A DNA stretch of 9,986 bases from JAABUE01 sp034431895 (GCA_034431895.1 DAOUCM010000321.1:1-9986); one strand, 5' to 3'. Shown: positions 1 to 7,212, numbered from the stretch's first letter. The notes: a model not told the origin generated them from the sequence alone. Numbers and translations: made by a program.

Positions 1-816
1 TCGGGGCTGTTGGAAGTCCACGCCTGGCCGACCCGCACGCTCGAAGAGCAACTCGGCAGCCTGCTCGAAGGCGCCCCTAACTACGATTACATCGTTGGCT
101 GGCTGGATACCATCACGATTGGTCACGGGCAAATTCACGCCGCCAACTACGTCCACGACGACCCCGACCCGGCCAAAATGCAAGTGGAATATCAGTCTTT
201 GCCCAGCCGTCTGTTTGGCGTGATGCCCAAAAGTTTGCTGCATTACTTCATGACGCCGTTCATGAACAATCTAGGCGCGTGGGGCATCAATACCGGCAAA
301 TACCTTGCCAGTTTGCGCCGCCACACCTTTCGCCAGAGTCATGCTGCATTCCACTTTCTGCTGGATTATGTGCCGCTGTGGGAACTCTCGTATGGGCGGG
401 GTGGACTGATCCAATATCAGTCGTTCCTGCCGAAGGAAACCGCGCTTCGCACCTGGACCGAGATGCTGGCTACCGCTAAAAAACGCGGTCTACCCTCCTA
501 TCTTGGCGTCACCAAACGCCACCGCCCGGACAACTTCCTGCTCACCCATGCCGTAGACGGATTCTCGCTGGCGCTGGATTTCAAGGTCACCGACCGCAAC
601 CGCGCCAAACTGAGCGCCATGCTGGCCGAGTTCGACCAGATGGTACTGGCGGCAGGCGGACGCTTCTATTTCGCCAAGAACAGCGAAACTTCGGCAGAGA
701 CCACGCGGGCTTTCTTGGGCGACGAAGTTGTGGAGAGGTTCAAGAAATTGAAGAAACGCACCGACCCGGATGGGTTGCTGGAAAGCGATCTGTATCGCCG
801 CATATTTGGCGCGTGA
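1..816 (+). CDS. FAD-linked oxidase, DprE1-like (C-terminal part, 5' end outside window)
   Basis: The frame is open from base 1, so the gene starts upstream and about 271 C-terminal residues are visible. It resembles the substrate-binding and C-terminal part of VAO-type FAD oxidases related to DprE1, which oxidises the 2'-OH of decaprenylphosphoryl-ribose on the way to decaprenylphosphoryl-arabinose. Supporting stretches are YDYIVGWLDT near the start, the core strand LIQYQSFLP (about 406-432), FYFAKNSE (664-687) whose Lys lies where DprE1 has its active-site Lys, and the C-terminal DPDGLLESDLYRRIF. The N-terminal FAD-binding (PCMH) domain would be upstream, so flavin binding cannot be checked. 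The next gene is an AftB-like glycosyltransferase 27 bp downstream on the same strand, which supports the DprE1-like reading over a generic sugar or alditol oxidase. No substrate can be assigned from sequence alone. Confidence 0.65.
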   Translation, partial: SGLLEVHAWPTRTLEEQLGSLLEGAPNYDYIVGWLDTITIGHGQIHAANYVHDDPDPAKMQVEYQSLPSRLFGVMPKSLLHYFMTPFMNNLGAWGINTGKYLASLRRHTFRQSHAAFHFLLDYVPLWELSYGRGGLIQYQSFLPKETALRTWTEMLATAKKRGLPSYLGVTKRHRPDNFLLTHAVDGFSLALDFKVTDRNRAKLSAMLAEFDQMVLAAGGRFYFAKNSETSAETTRAFLGDEVVERFKKLKKRTDPDGLLESDLYRRIFGA

Positions 817-818
817 AG

Positions 819-846
819 CGTAATTCGTAAAGTGTAATCCGTAATG
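819..846 (+). repeat. four degenerate 7-bp tandem repeats ending in a start codon
   Basis: The spacer between the oxidase stop and the membrane glycosyltransferase is almost entirely four heptamers: CGTAATT, CGTAAAG, TGTAATC and CGTAATG. The last supplies the ATG of the downstream gene, and the third supplies an in-frame TAA at 835-837. No Shine-Dalgarno sequence is visible in the spacer, so translation may depend on coupling to the upstream gene or on an unstructured AT-rich start region. Confidence 0.6.
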
Positions 847-2400
847 CCGGTCAAAACTCGAATCGTTCTGGGCGTTGCTTTGTTGGCGTTCCTGGTTGTA
901 CTGGCGCGTAATGCCTGGGCGTCGGACGATGCCTTCATCACCCTGCGCACGGTCTACAATTTTTTGCACGGCGATGGCCTCAGGTGGAACGGCGCGGAGC
1001 GGGTACAGACGTTCACCCATCCGTTATGGCTGTTCGTCTTGATCCCGTTCTACGTGGCGATCCGGGATCCTTTTTTTACGCTCTATACGGCTGGCATGGT
1101 GGTTTCCCTGTTGGCCGTATACATCTTGTTGGCGAAATTCTTTCCCCAACCCTGGAGCATACCGCTTGCCCTGGCTTTTGTCCTGTCGTCGAAATCCTTC
1201 ATAGACTACTCGTCCTCCGGCCTGGAAAATCCCCTTTCACACCTGCTGGCGCTGCTCTTTGCCGGGTTACTCTTGCAGGACACAGTCCCCCCGTCGAAAC
1301 GGGTTTTCTTCCTTTCCCTCTTGGCGGCGCTTTCGATGCTGAACCGCCTCGATACCCTGCTCCTGTTCCTGCCTGCCCTTTTGCTGACAATCTATGAGAC
1401 CAGGAAAACGATCTGGCAATCCGGCAAGTGGATGGCGCTTGGCTTCCTGCCCATCATTTTATGGGAAGGGTTTGCCCTGTTCTATTACGGTTTCCCGTTC
1501 CCCAATACCTATTACGCCAAACTAACGACCGGCATCCCCCAATCCGATCTTTACCGGCAGGGTTGGCTTTATTTCCAGAACTCGCTGGCGTGGGACCATG
1601 TCACCCTGCCGACGATCGGGCTGGCAGTGCTGCTTTCCCTGTTTTCCAGGGAAGCCAGGCGCGCCAGCCTGGCCCTGGGGATCCTGCTCTACCTGGCCTA
1701 TATCGTGCGCATCGGCGGGGATTTCATGAGCGGCCGCTTTTTCTCGACCGTCTTTGCCTTATCTGTGGCGTTGCTCGGCAGCCTCATCCTGAGCCGGCGA
1801 CTGGCGTCCAGGGCTGTCCCTGCCCTTATGCTGGCTGCAAGCGCGCTCATCCTGCTGGTCGGTTTGACATCCACGCGCCCGCCACTGCTGGTTCGCGCCA
1901 TCGGCAGCAAAGCCCGCATGGAAAACGGGATCGCAGACGAAAGAACGATCTACTTCAAGTGCTGCGGTTTGCTCAACCGCTGGTCACGTGACTGGTTGCC
2001 GGTCGTGGCGCAGGATGCACTCGAAGACAAGCAAAACGCCACGTCAATCGCTTTCCGCGAGTCAATTGGCATCTATGGCTTTTACGCCGGGCCGGATGTC
2101 TATTTGCTGGATCCTCTTTGCCTGGGCGATCCGCTGCGGGCGCGCCTGCCTGTCACCGGCGACTGGCGCATCGGCCATTTTCCCCGCCATGTCCCTGCCG
2201 GTTACATCGAAACGATCACGAACGATTTCCAGAACCACATCCGCGAACCGCACTTGAAGGAATACTACGACAAACTCCTGCTGGTCACGCGCGGCGACCT
2301 GTTCTCTGCAGAAAGATTGAAGACCATCCTCGAATTCAATCTGGGGGTGTACGATCCCTTGCTCGAGGCGTATGTCCTCTCCAGGGATTGGGAACAATAG
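844..2400 (+). CDS. polytopic membrane glycosyltransferase, AftB-like (GT-C fold)
   Basis: This 518-residue integral membrane protein has a hydrophobic N-terminus, about nine to ten likely transmembrane segments up to residue 345, and a soluble C-terminal domain (about 350-518). The D28-D29 pair after the first helix (ASDDAFITLR) is the usual GT-C acidic motif for binding a polyprenyl-phosphate sugar donor. NGAERVQTFTHPLW (49-62), PFPNTYYAKL (218-227), RIGGDFM (289-295) and the C-terminal motifs YAGPDVYLLD (414-423), LGDPLRARLP (427-436) and WRIGHF (441-446) match my recollection of mycobacterial AftB. AftB adds terminal beta-1,2-arabinofuranose from decaprenylphosphoryl-arabinose outside the membrane. 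ATG 844 is the first start after the in-frame stop at 835. The DprE1-like neighbour would fit a donor-synthesis role. The true sugar and acceptor are unknown, and a mannosyl- or other pentosyltransferase is possible. Confidence 0.65.
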   Translation: MPVKTRIVLGVALLAFLVVLARNAWASDDAFITLRTVYNFLHGDGLRWNGAERVQTFTHPLWLFVLIPFYVAIRDPFFTLYTAGMVVSLLAVYILLAKFFPQPWSIPLALAFVLSSKSFIDYSSSGLENPLSHLLALLFAGLLLQDTVPPSKRVFFLSLLAALSMLNRLDTLLLFLPALLLTIYETRKTIWQSGKWMALGFLPIILWEGFALFYYGFPFPNTYYAKLTTGIPQSDLYRQGWLYFQNSLAWDHVTLPTIGLAVLLSLFSREARRASLALGILLYLAYIVRIGGDFMSGRFFSTVFALSVALLGSLILSRRLASRAVPALMLAASALILLVGLTSTRPPLLVRAIGSKARMENGIADERTIYFKCCGLLNRWSRDWLPVVAQDALEDKQNATSIAFRESIGIYGFYAGPDVYLLDPLCLGDPLRARLPVTGDWRIGHFPRHVPAGYIETITNDFQNHIREPHLKEYYDKLLLVTRGDLFSAERLKTILEFNLGVYDPLLEAYVLSRDWEQ

Positions 2401-2439
2401 AGGAGTTCCTCCAACGGGGGAAATCGCAGATATTTTAAG

Positions 2440-2451
2440 GCAAACGTTTGT
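2440..2451. promoter_or_regulatory. possible LacI/PurR-type operator
   Basis: GCAAACGTTTGT contains a perfect 10-bp palindrome (CAAACGTTTG, 2441-2450) with the central CG and the AAACGTTT core typical of LacI-family sites. It matches 11 of 12 bases of the symmetric PurR-like core GCAAACGTTTGC. It overlaps the likely -35 region of the dnaE promoter, where a repressor would act. About ten perfect 10-bp palindromes are expected by chance in 10 kb, so the case rests on the core identity and the position. No regulator gene is in the window. Confidence 0.35.
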
Positions 2452-2477
2452 TCTGCATTGCGCCTGCGTGCTATAAT
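2448..2477 (+). promoter_or_regulatory. sigma70-type promoter of dnaE with extended -10
   Basis: TGCTATAAT at 2469-2477 is a consensus extended -10 (TGnTATAAT). A weak -35 candidate, TTGTTC (2448-2453), lies 18 bp upstream of the hexamer. Transcription would begin near 2484, giving a leader of about 75 nt before the dnaE ATG. The leader holds the 9-3-9 inverted repeat at 2519-2539 and no clear Shine-Dalgarno sequence. The promoter separates dnaE from the upstream envelope genes. Confidence 0.6.
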
Positions 2478-2514
2478 CCAAGCACTTCCACCCTGCGCCC
2501 TGTAACGTTCACAA

Positions 2515-2541
2515 CGTGGGACAGGATTTTATCCTGTCCGC
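2515..2541 (-). repeat. dispersed palindromic repeat in the dnaE leader, reverse copy of the dnaE array unit
   Basis: Arms GGACAGGAT (2519-2527) and ATCCTGTCC (2531-2539) form a perfect 9-bp inverted repeat around TTT. Read on the minus strand, 2541 to 2515 matches the 27-base start of the array units at 6103, 6259 and 6532, including two bases before the unit, at 26 of 27 positions. The single difference (T for C) makes this copy a perfect palindrome where those units have a mismatch. In the mRNA it would form a hairpin starting about 35 nt after the predicted transcription start and ending 20 nt before the start codon. There is no T-tract after it, so it does not look like a terminator. Confidence 0.85.
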
Positions 2542-2559
2542 TTACGACCCCTGACCGGT

Positions 2560-5500
2560 ATGTCTTTTGCCCACCTGCACGTCCACACCGAATACTCGCT
2601 TCTGGATGGCTTCTCGAACATCAAGAAGTTAGTCCAGCGCGTCAAGGAACTGGACATGCCGGCGGTGGCCATCACCGATCACGGCACCATGTTTGGGGTC
2701 GTAGATTTCTACAACGCGGCCACAGCCGCGGGAGTCAAGCCGATTATCGGCATGGAAACCTACATGGCGGCGCGCGGCATGAAAGACCGCGACGCCAAAC
2801 TCGACCGCTCCTCCTACCACCTCCTTCTATTGGCCGAGAACGAGACCGGCTACAAGAACCTGCTCAAGATTGCCACAGCCGCGCAATTGGAGGGCTTCTA
2901 TTACTACCCGCGCATTGATCACGACTTCCTGGCGGCCCATTCCGAGGGGCTGATTTGCACCAGCGGCTGCATGTCGGCTGAGATTCCAAGCGCCCTCCTA
3001 GAAGAAAACCAGCAAGAAGCCGTGCGGCGCATGAATTTCTATTACGATGTCTTTGGCCCAGAGCGCTTCTTCGTCGAACTCCAGCATCACAACATCAAAG
3101 AAATTACCGAATTGAACCGCAAGTTGGTGGAACTGGGGGCGCGCTATTCTGCCCGCTATATTGCCACCAACGATGTGCATTACATCCACCCCTCCGATGC
3201 CAAGTTGCAAGACATCCTGCTCGCCATCCAAACCAACGCGCTGCTCTCCGACAAAGGCCGTATGCGGATGACGGACGACTCGTATTACCTGCGCACGCCT
3301 CAAGAAATGCAGCAACTGTTCGCCGAAGTGCCAGAGGCGCTCAGCAACACGTTGTTAGTGGCCGAACGCTGCAACGTTGACCTGTCGTTCAAAGGCTATC
3401 ACCTGCCCCAGTTCGAAGTTCCAGCCGGCGAAACGCCCCAAACGTACCTGCGCCGCCTGTGCGAAGAGGGCCTGCAACGACGCTACGGGCAACGCGCCCA
3501 AAGCCAATCGGTGCGCGAGCGGCTCGACTACGAATTGCGCGTCATCCACGATATGGGCTTCGACGCCTATTTCCTCATCGTGTGGGACCTGTGCCGCCAT
3601 GCCCGCCAGAGCGGCATCTGGTACAACGCGCGCGGTTCGGCGGCCGGCTCCATCGTAGCGTTCACGCTGGACATTACGCTGGTGGACCCGCTGGAGCATG
3701 ATCTCATCTTCGAGCGCTTCCTCAACCCTGGCCGCATCGAAATGCCCGACATTGACCTGGACTTCCAGGACGACCGCCGCGCCGAGATGCTGGAATACTG
3801 CGCCCGCAAATACGGCAACGACAAGGTGGCCCAGATCATTACCTTCGGTACCATGGGCGCCAAAGCCGCCCTGCGCGACGTGGGCCGCGTGATGGACATT
3901 CCCCTGGCAGAAGTAGACCGCATTGCCAAATTGGTGCCTTTCGTCTCTGGGCGCACCGTCACCCTGCAAGAAGACGCGATGAAAGTGCCAGAGTTCAAAC
4001 AACTCTACGACAGCACCCCGCACATCAAGGAACTGGTGGACCTTGCTATGGGCATGGAAGGCACCGTACGCAATGCCGGAACGCACGCCGCCGGCGTAGT
4101 CATCTCTGACAAGCCGCTGACCGAATACCTGCCCCTGCACCGTCCGACCTCCAATTCAGAGGAGACGCCCATCAAGTCGGTCACGCAATTCGAAATGGGC
4201 ATCCTCAACAGTTTGGGCATGTTGAAGGTGGACTTCCTGGGGCTGGCTACCCTCACCACCATGTCGCGCGCCTGTGAACTGATCAAACAACGGCATGGTC
4301 GGGAATACAACCTGAGCAACATCCCTTTGGACGACCCCAAAGCCTTCGAATTGCTCGGCGAGGGGCAAACGGCCGGCATCTTCCAGGTAGAAGGCAGCGG
4401 CATGACGCGCTGGCTGATGCAGATGAAGCCCCAAAACCTGGACAACGTCATTGCCATGGTGGCGCTCTACCGCCCCGGCCCGATGCAATTCATCCCCGAT
4501 TACATCGCTCGTATGCACGGCGAAGCAGAAGTGGAATACCGTCACGAGGCGCTGCGCCCCATCTTCCAAGATACCTACGGCATCCCGGTCTACCAGGAAC
4601 AGTTGATGAACGCGGCCGTCAAGTTGGGCGGCTATACCCCCTCCGAAGCCGATGACTTGCGCAAGGCCATCTCCAAGAAAATCGCCGAGAAACTCAAGAA
4701 ACATCGCAGCAAGTTCGTCGCTGGCGCAGTGGCGAACGGCATTCCCGAAGAAACAGCCAATCAAATTTTCACCGACTGGGAAGAGTTCGCCCGCTACGGC
4801 TTCAACAAATCACACAGCGCCGATTATGGCGTGCTGGCCGTCCAAACAGCCTACCTGAAGGCGCATTACCCAGCCGAATACATGGCTGCGCTGCTCTCCG
4901 TCTCACGCAACGATACGGCCAAGGTCGCCTTGTACGTGGCCGAAGCGCGCAGCATGGGCGTGCCGGTGCTGCCGCCCGACATCAACGTCTCTGGCTGGGA
5001 CTTTACCATCGAAGACCAGCAAAGCGGCCCCGCCATCCGTTTCGGACTGGGCGCCATCAAGAACGTCGGCGAGGGTCCCATCCACCTCATCCTCCAGGCG
5101 CGCGCTGAAGGCCCCTTTGCAAGCCTGGATGACTTTGCCCGCCGCGCCGACCTGCGCGCAGTGGGCAAGCGCGCGCTGGAATGCCTGGTCAAAGTCGGCG
5201 CGCTGGACGCCTTTGGCAACCGCGCCGCTCTGCTGGCTTCGCTCGACCGCATTGTAGCCGCCAGCAACGCTCACTTCCAGGCCGCCCGGGCCGGGCAGAT
5301 GTCGCTCTTCGGGGTGGCTACCGGCGTGACCGAGAACATTCACTTGCCCGAAGTGAACCATGTAGACCGGCGCGAAATGCTCAACTGGGAACGCGAACTG
5401 ATTGGCCTGTATATCTCCGACCATCCGCTTTCTGCTTACCAGGCCACCCTCAAGCAAGTGGTCACCTACTTCTCCGGCCAATTGCACGAGGCCCAGCACG

Positions 5501-7185
5501 AGGAGAAAGTGCGCGTCGCCGGGCTGGTCACCAACATCCGCCCCTACCAGACCAAAACCGGCAAGCCGATGGGGTTCGTCAGCCTCGAGGACATTCAAGG
5601 CAACATCGAACTGGTCTTGTTTTCCCGTGCCTGGCAGCAGTTTTCGAAATTGCTGGCGGTAGGAGGCATCATCATCGTCGAAGGCAAGGTGGATGCCAAC
5701 AGCAGCCCGCCCAAGATTCTGGTGGACAATATCTTGACCGACTATGCCCTCAAGGTTTCAGCGGACGAAGTTCACCAGCCGCCTCTGACGACGCCTGGAC
5801 CTGCTACCGTTACCCGAGCCGCTTCCCCGCCTGTAGTAGGACGGGCTTCCATCCCGTCTAACGCTGGGGGACGGGATAGAATCCCGTCCCACGCCGCGCC
5901 GCAGGGCGAACGGGATAGAATCCCGTCCGACGCCACGTCACAGGGCGAAGGGGATAAAATCCCGTCCGACGCCGCGTCACAGGGCGAACGGGATAGAATC
6001 CCGTCCGACGCCGCGCCGCAGGGTGGACGGGATAGAATCCCGTCCCACGCCACGTCACAGGGTGGACGGGATAGAATCCCGTCCCACGCCACGCCGCAGG
6101 GCGGACAGGATAAAATCCCGTCCCACGCCGCGCAGCCGGGTGGACAGGATAAAATCCCGTCCCACGACGCGCAGCCGGGTGGACAGGATAAAATCCCGTC
6201 CCACGCCGCACAGCAGGGTGGACGGGATAAAGTCCCGTCCCACGACGCGCCGCAGGGCGGACAGGATAAAATCCCGTCCCACGCCGCACAGCAGGGCGGA
6301 CAGGATAAAATCCCGTCCCACCACGCACAGCCGGGCGGACAGCATAAAATCCCGTCCCACGACGCACAGCAGGGTGGACGGGATAGAATCCCGTCCCACG
6401 CCACGCCGCAGGGTGGACGGGATAAAATCCCGTCCCACGCCACGCCGCAGGGTGGACGGGATAAAGTCCCGTCCCACGACGCGCCGCAGGGTGGACAGGA
6501 TAAAATCCCGTCCCACGCCACGCCGCAGGGCGGACAGGATAAAATCCCGTCCCACGCCACATCACAGGGTGGACGGGATAGAATCCCGTCCCACGCCACG
6601 CCGCAGGGTGGACGGGATAGAATGCCATCCGACGAGGCCGGTTGGGAGGGCGAAGGACCGCCGCCTCCCGAGGCCTTCCCGCCCGGCTGGGAGCAGGCCT
6701 GGCAGCCGTCTTTCGAGGCGGCAGAATTGGCCGCCCGCCCCGAACCTGCGGCGCAGCAAGACGCTTCTTCGAGGGCGAACGCGCCCGCAGCCGAGGCACA
6801 AGCCGATATAACGGAAGCAGGCAGCGGGTCCGAAAAGGAAGCGGAGAGGGACGTTCCGGCGGCCCCGCCTCCCCTCCGTCTGCCTTCGCTGTATGTCCCC
6901 GTCTCCCAAGCGGAAAACGGTCAGCGGCCGCCTCAGCAATTGACCATCTTGCTGCGTCCCACCGGCGACCGCGAGCGAGACAAACGCCGCATCAAGGCCT
7001 TGCACGGCACGCTCATCTCATTCCACGGGCGCGACCGCTTCAGTTTCCAAATTTTCGAGGGCGGCAAGGGCCATTTGATTGACTTCCCCAACGATACCAC
7101 GCGGGTTTGCCCTGAAATGCTGGAACGGCTGAAAAAACTGATGGGGGAGGAAAGTTGGCGCGTGGAAGAGATCGCGTTCCAGTAA
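2560..7185 (+). CDS. dnaE: DNA polymerase III alpha subunit (DnaE) with internal 13-residue repeat array
   Basis: This is the replicative DNA polymerase catalytic subunit, cytoplasmic, acting with the beta clamp and clamp loader. The PHP domain (about 1-270) keeps all nine metal-ligand positions: H7, H9, D16, H41, E66, H87, C137, D205 and H207. This suggests an active Thermus- or Mycobacterium-like 3'-5' proofreading site. The palm has PDIDLDF with D397 and D399, and the third aspartate is D558 in KVDFLGL. Other family motifs are YRPGPM (637-642) and FNKSHSADYG (748-757). A helix-hairpin-helix lies near 853-887, the clamp-binding motif QMSLF is at 913-917, and the OB-fold spans about 984-1060. 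Typical DnaE is about 1160 residues, whereas this one has 1541. The excess is a repeat array (residues 1094-1360), then an acidic Pro/Ala/Glu-rich linker to about 1445. A C-terminal domain (about 1447-1541) follows, in the position of the tau-binding domain. ATG 2560 is chosen because the PHP motif begins at residue 5. No Shine-Dalgarno sequence is seen. Confidence 0.97.
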   Translation: MSFAHLHVHTEYSLLDGFSNIKKLVQRVKELDMPAVAITDHGTMFGVVDFYNAATAAGVKPIIGMETYMAARGMKDRDAKLDRSSYHLLLLAENETGYKNLLKIATAAQLEGFYYYPRIDHDFLAAHSEGLICTSGCMSAEIPSALLEENQQEAVRRMNFYYDVFGPERFFVELQHHNIKEITELNRKLVELGARYSARYIATNDVHYIHPSDAKLQDILLAIQTNALLSDKGRMRMTDDSYYLRTPQEMQQLFAEVPEALSNTLLVAERCNVDLSFKGYHLPQFEVPAGETPQTYLRRLCEEGLQRRYGQRAQSQSVRERLDYELRVIHDMGFDAYFLIVWDLCRHARQSGIWYNARGSAAGSIVAFTLDITLVDPLEHDLIFERFLNPGRIEMPDIDLDFQDDRRAEMLEYCARKYGNDKVAQIITFGTMGAKAALRDVGRVMDIPLAEVDRIAKLVPFVSGRTVTLQEDAMKVPEFKQLYDSTPHIKELVDLAMGMEGTVRNAGTHAAGVVISDKPLTEYLPLHRPTSNSEETPIKSVTQFEMGILNSLGMLKVDFLGLATLTTMSRACELIKQRHGREYNLSNIPLDDPKAFELLGEGQTAGIFQVEGSGMTRWLMQMKPQNLDNVIAMVALYRPGPMQFIPDYIARMHGEAEVEYRHEALRPIFQDTYGIPVYQEQLMNAAVKLGGYTPSEADDLRKAISKKIAEKLKKHRSKFVAGAVANGIPEETANQIFTDWEEFARYGFNKSHSADYGVLAVQTAYLKAHYPAEYMAALLSVSRNDTAKVALYVAEARSMGVPVLPPDINVSGWDFTIEDQQSGPAIRFGLGAIKNVGEGPIHLILQARAEGPFASLDDFARRADLRAVGKRALECLVKVGALDAFGNRAALLASLDRIVAASNAHFQAARAGQMSLFGVATGVTENIHLPEVNHVDRREMLNWERELIGLYISDHPLSAYQATLKQVVTYFSGQLHEAQHEEKVRVAGLVTNIRPYQTKTGKPMGFVSLEDIQGNIELVLFSRAWQQFSKLLAVGGIIIVEGKVDANSSPPKILVDNILTDYALKVSADEVHQPPLTTPGPATVTRAASPPVVGRASIPSNAGGRDRIPSHAAPQGERDRIPSDATSQGEGDKIPSDAASQGERDRIPSDAAPQGGRDRIPSHATSQGGRDRIPSHATPQGGQDKIPSHAAQPGGQDKIPSHDAQPGGQDKIPSHAAQQGGRDKVPSHDAPQGGQDKIPSHAAQQGGQDKIPSHHAQPGGQHKIPSHDAQQGGRDRIPSHATPQGGRDKIPSHATPQGGRDKVPSHDAPQGGQDKIPSHATPQGGQDKIPSHATSQGGRDRIPSHATPQGGRDRMPSDEAGWEGEGPPPPEAFPPGWEQAWQPSFEAAELAARPEPAAQQDASSRANAPAAEAQADITEAGSGSEKEAERDVPAAPPPLRLPSLYVPVSQAENGQRPPQQLTILLRPTGDRERDKRRIKALHGTLISFHGRDRFSFQIFEGGKGHLIDFPNDTTRVCPEMLERLKKLMGEESWRVEEIAFQ
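5839..6639 (+). repeat. in-frame tandem array of 39-bp palindrome-bearing units inside dnaE
   Basis: Nineteen full 39-bp units run from 5869 to 6609, starting every 39 bases. They are flanked by a decayed 30-bp unit (5839-5868, GRASIPSNAG) and a decayed final unit (6610-6639, GRDRMPSDEA). Each unit is a 21-bp inverted repeat (arms such as GGACGGGAT and ATCCCGTCC around AGA or AAA) followed by an 18-bp spacer such as CACGCCACGCCGCAGGGT. The peptide is 13 residues, of type GRDRIPSHATPQG or GQDKIPSHAAQPG. The right arm is identical in 17 of 19 units, with GTCCCGTCC in the units at 6220 and 6454. Six units (5869, 6025, 6064, 6376, 6415, 6571) have perfect arms. Because 39 is a multiple of 3, the polymerase frame survives any change in copy number. 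The spacer repeats along with the palindrome, which points to tandem amplification rather than many separate insertions. Confidence 0.97.
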
Positions 7186-7212
7186 TCGGCAAGATGGCGG
7201 GTTCGAGAGGCT

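Noticed and set aside
2519..2539. Rho-independent terminator of the upstream operon
   Set aside because: The stem is only moderately GC-rich, the only T-run is in the loop, no T-tract follows, and it lies downstream of the dnaE promoter.
5869..6609. CRISPR array
   Set aside because: The 18-bp stretches between palindromes are nearly identical from unit to unit and the whole is a coding multiple of three within dnaE. Real spacers are unique and longer, and no cas gene is present.
5772..6799. Long minus-strand open frames (CPPC-rich, GFYPV and RDFILS repeat peptides) as real genes
   Set aside because: They exist only because the palindromic array lacks stops in those frames. They lack ribosome binding sites, and the DnaE frame is clearly the functional one on both sides of the array.
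6023..6811. Plus-strand overlapping frame through the array (repeat peptide of the DGIESRPTPR type)
   Set aside because: It is a shadow of the repeat and its 3' extension is a frame-shifted reading of the DnaE linker. No start signal is visible.
2560..7185. Intein or fused second protein explaining the length of DnaE
   Set aside because: No intein splice-junction motifs or homing-endonuclease sequence are seen. The excess is fully explained by the repeat array and a low-complexity linker.
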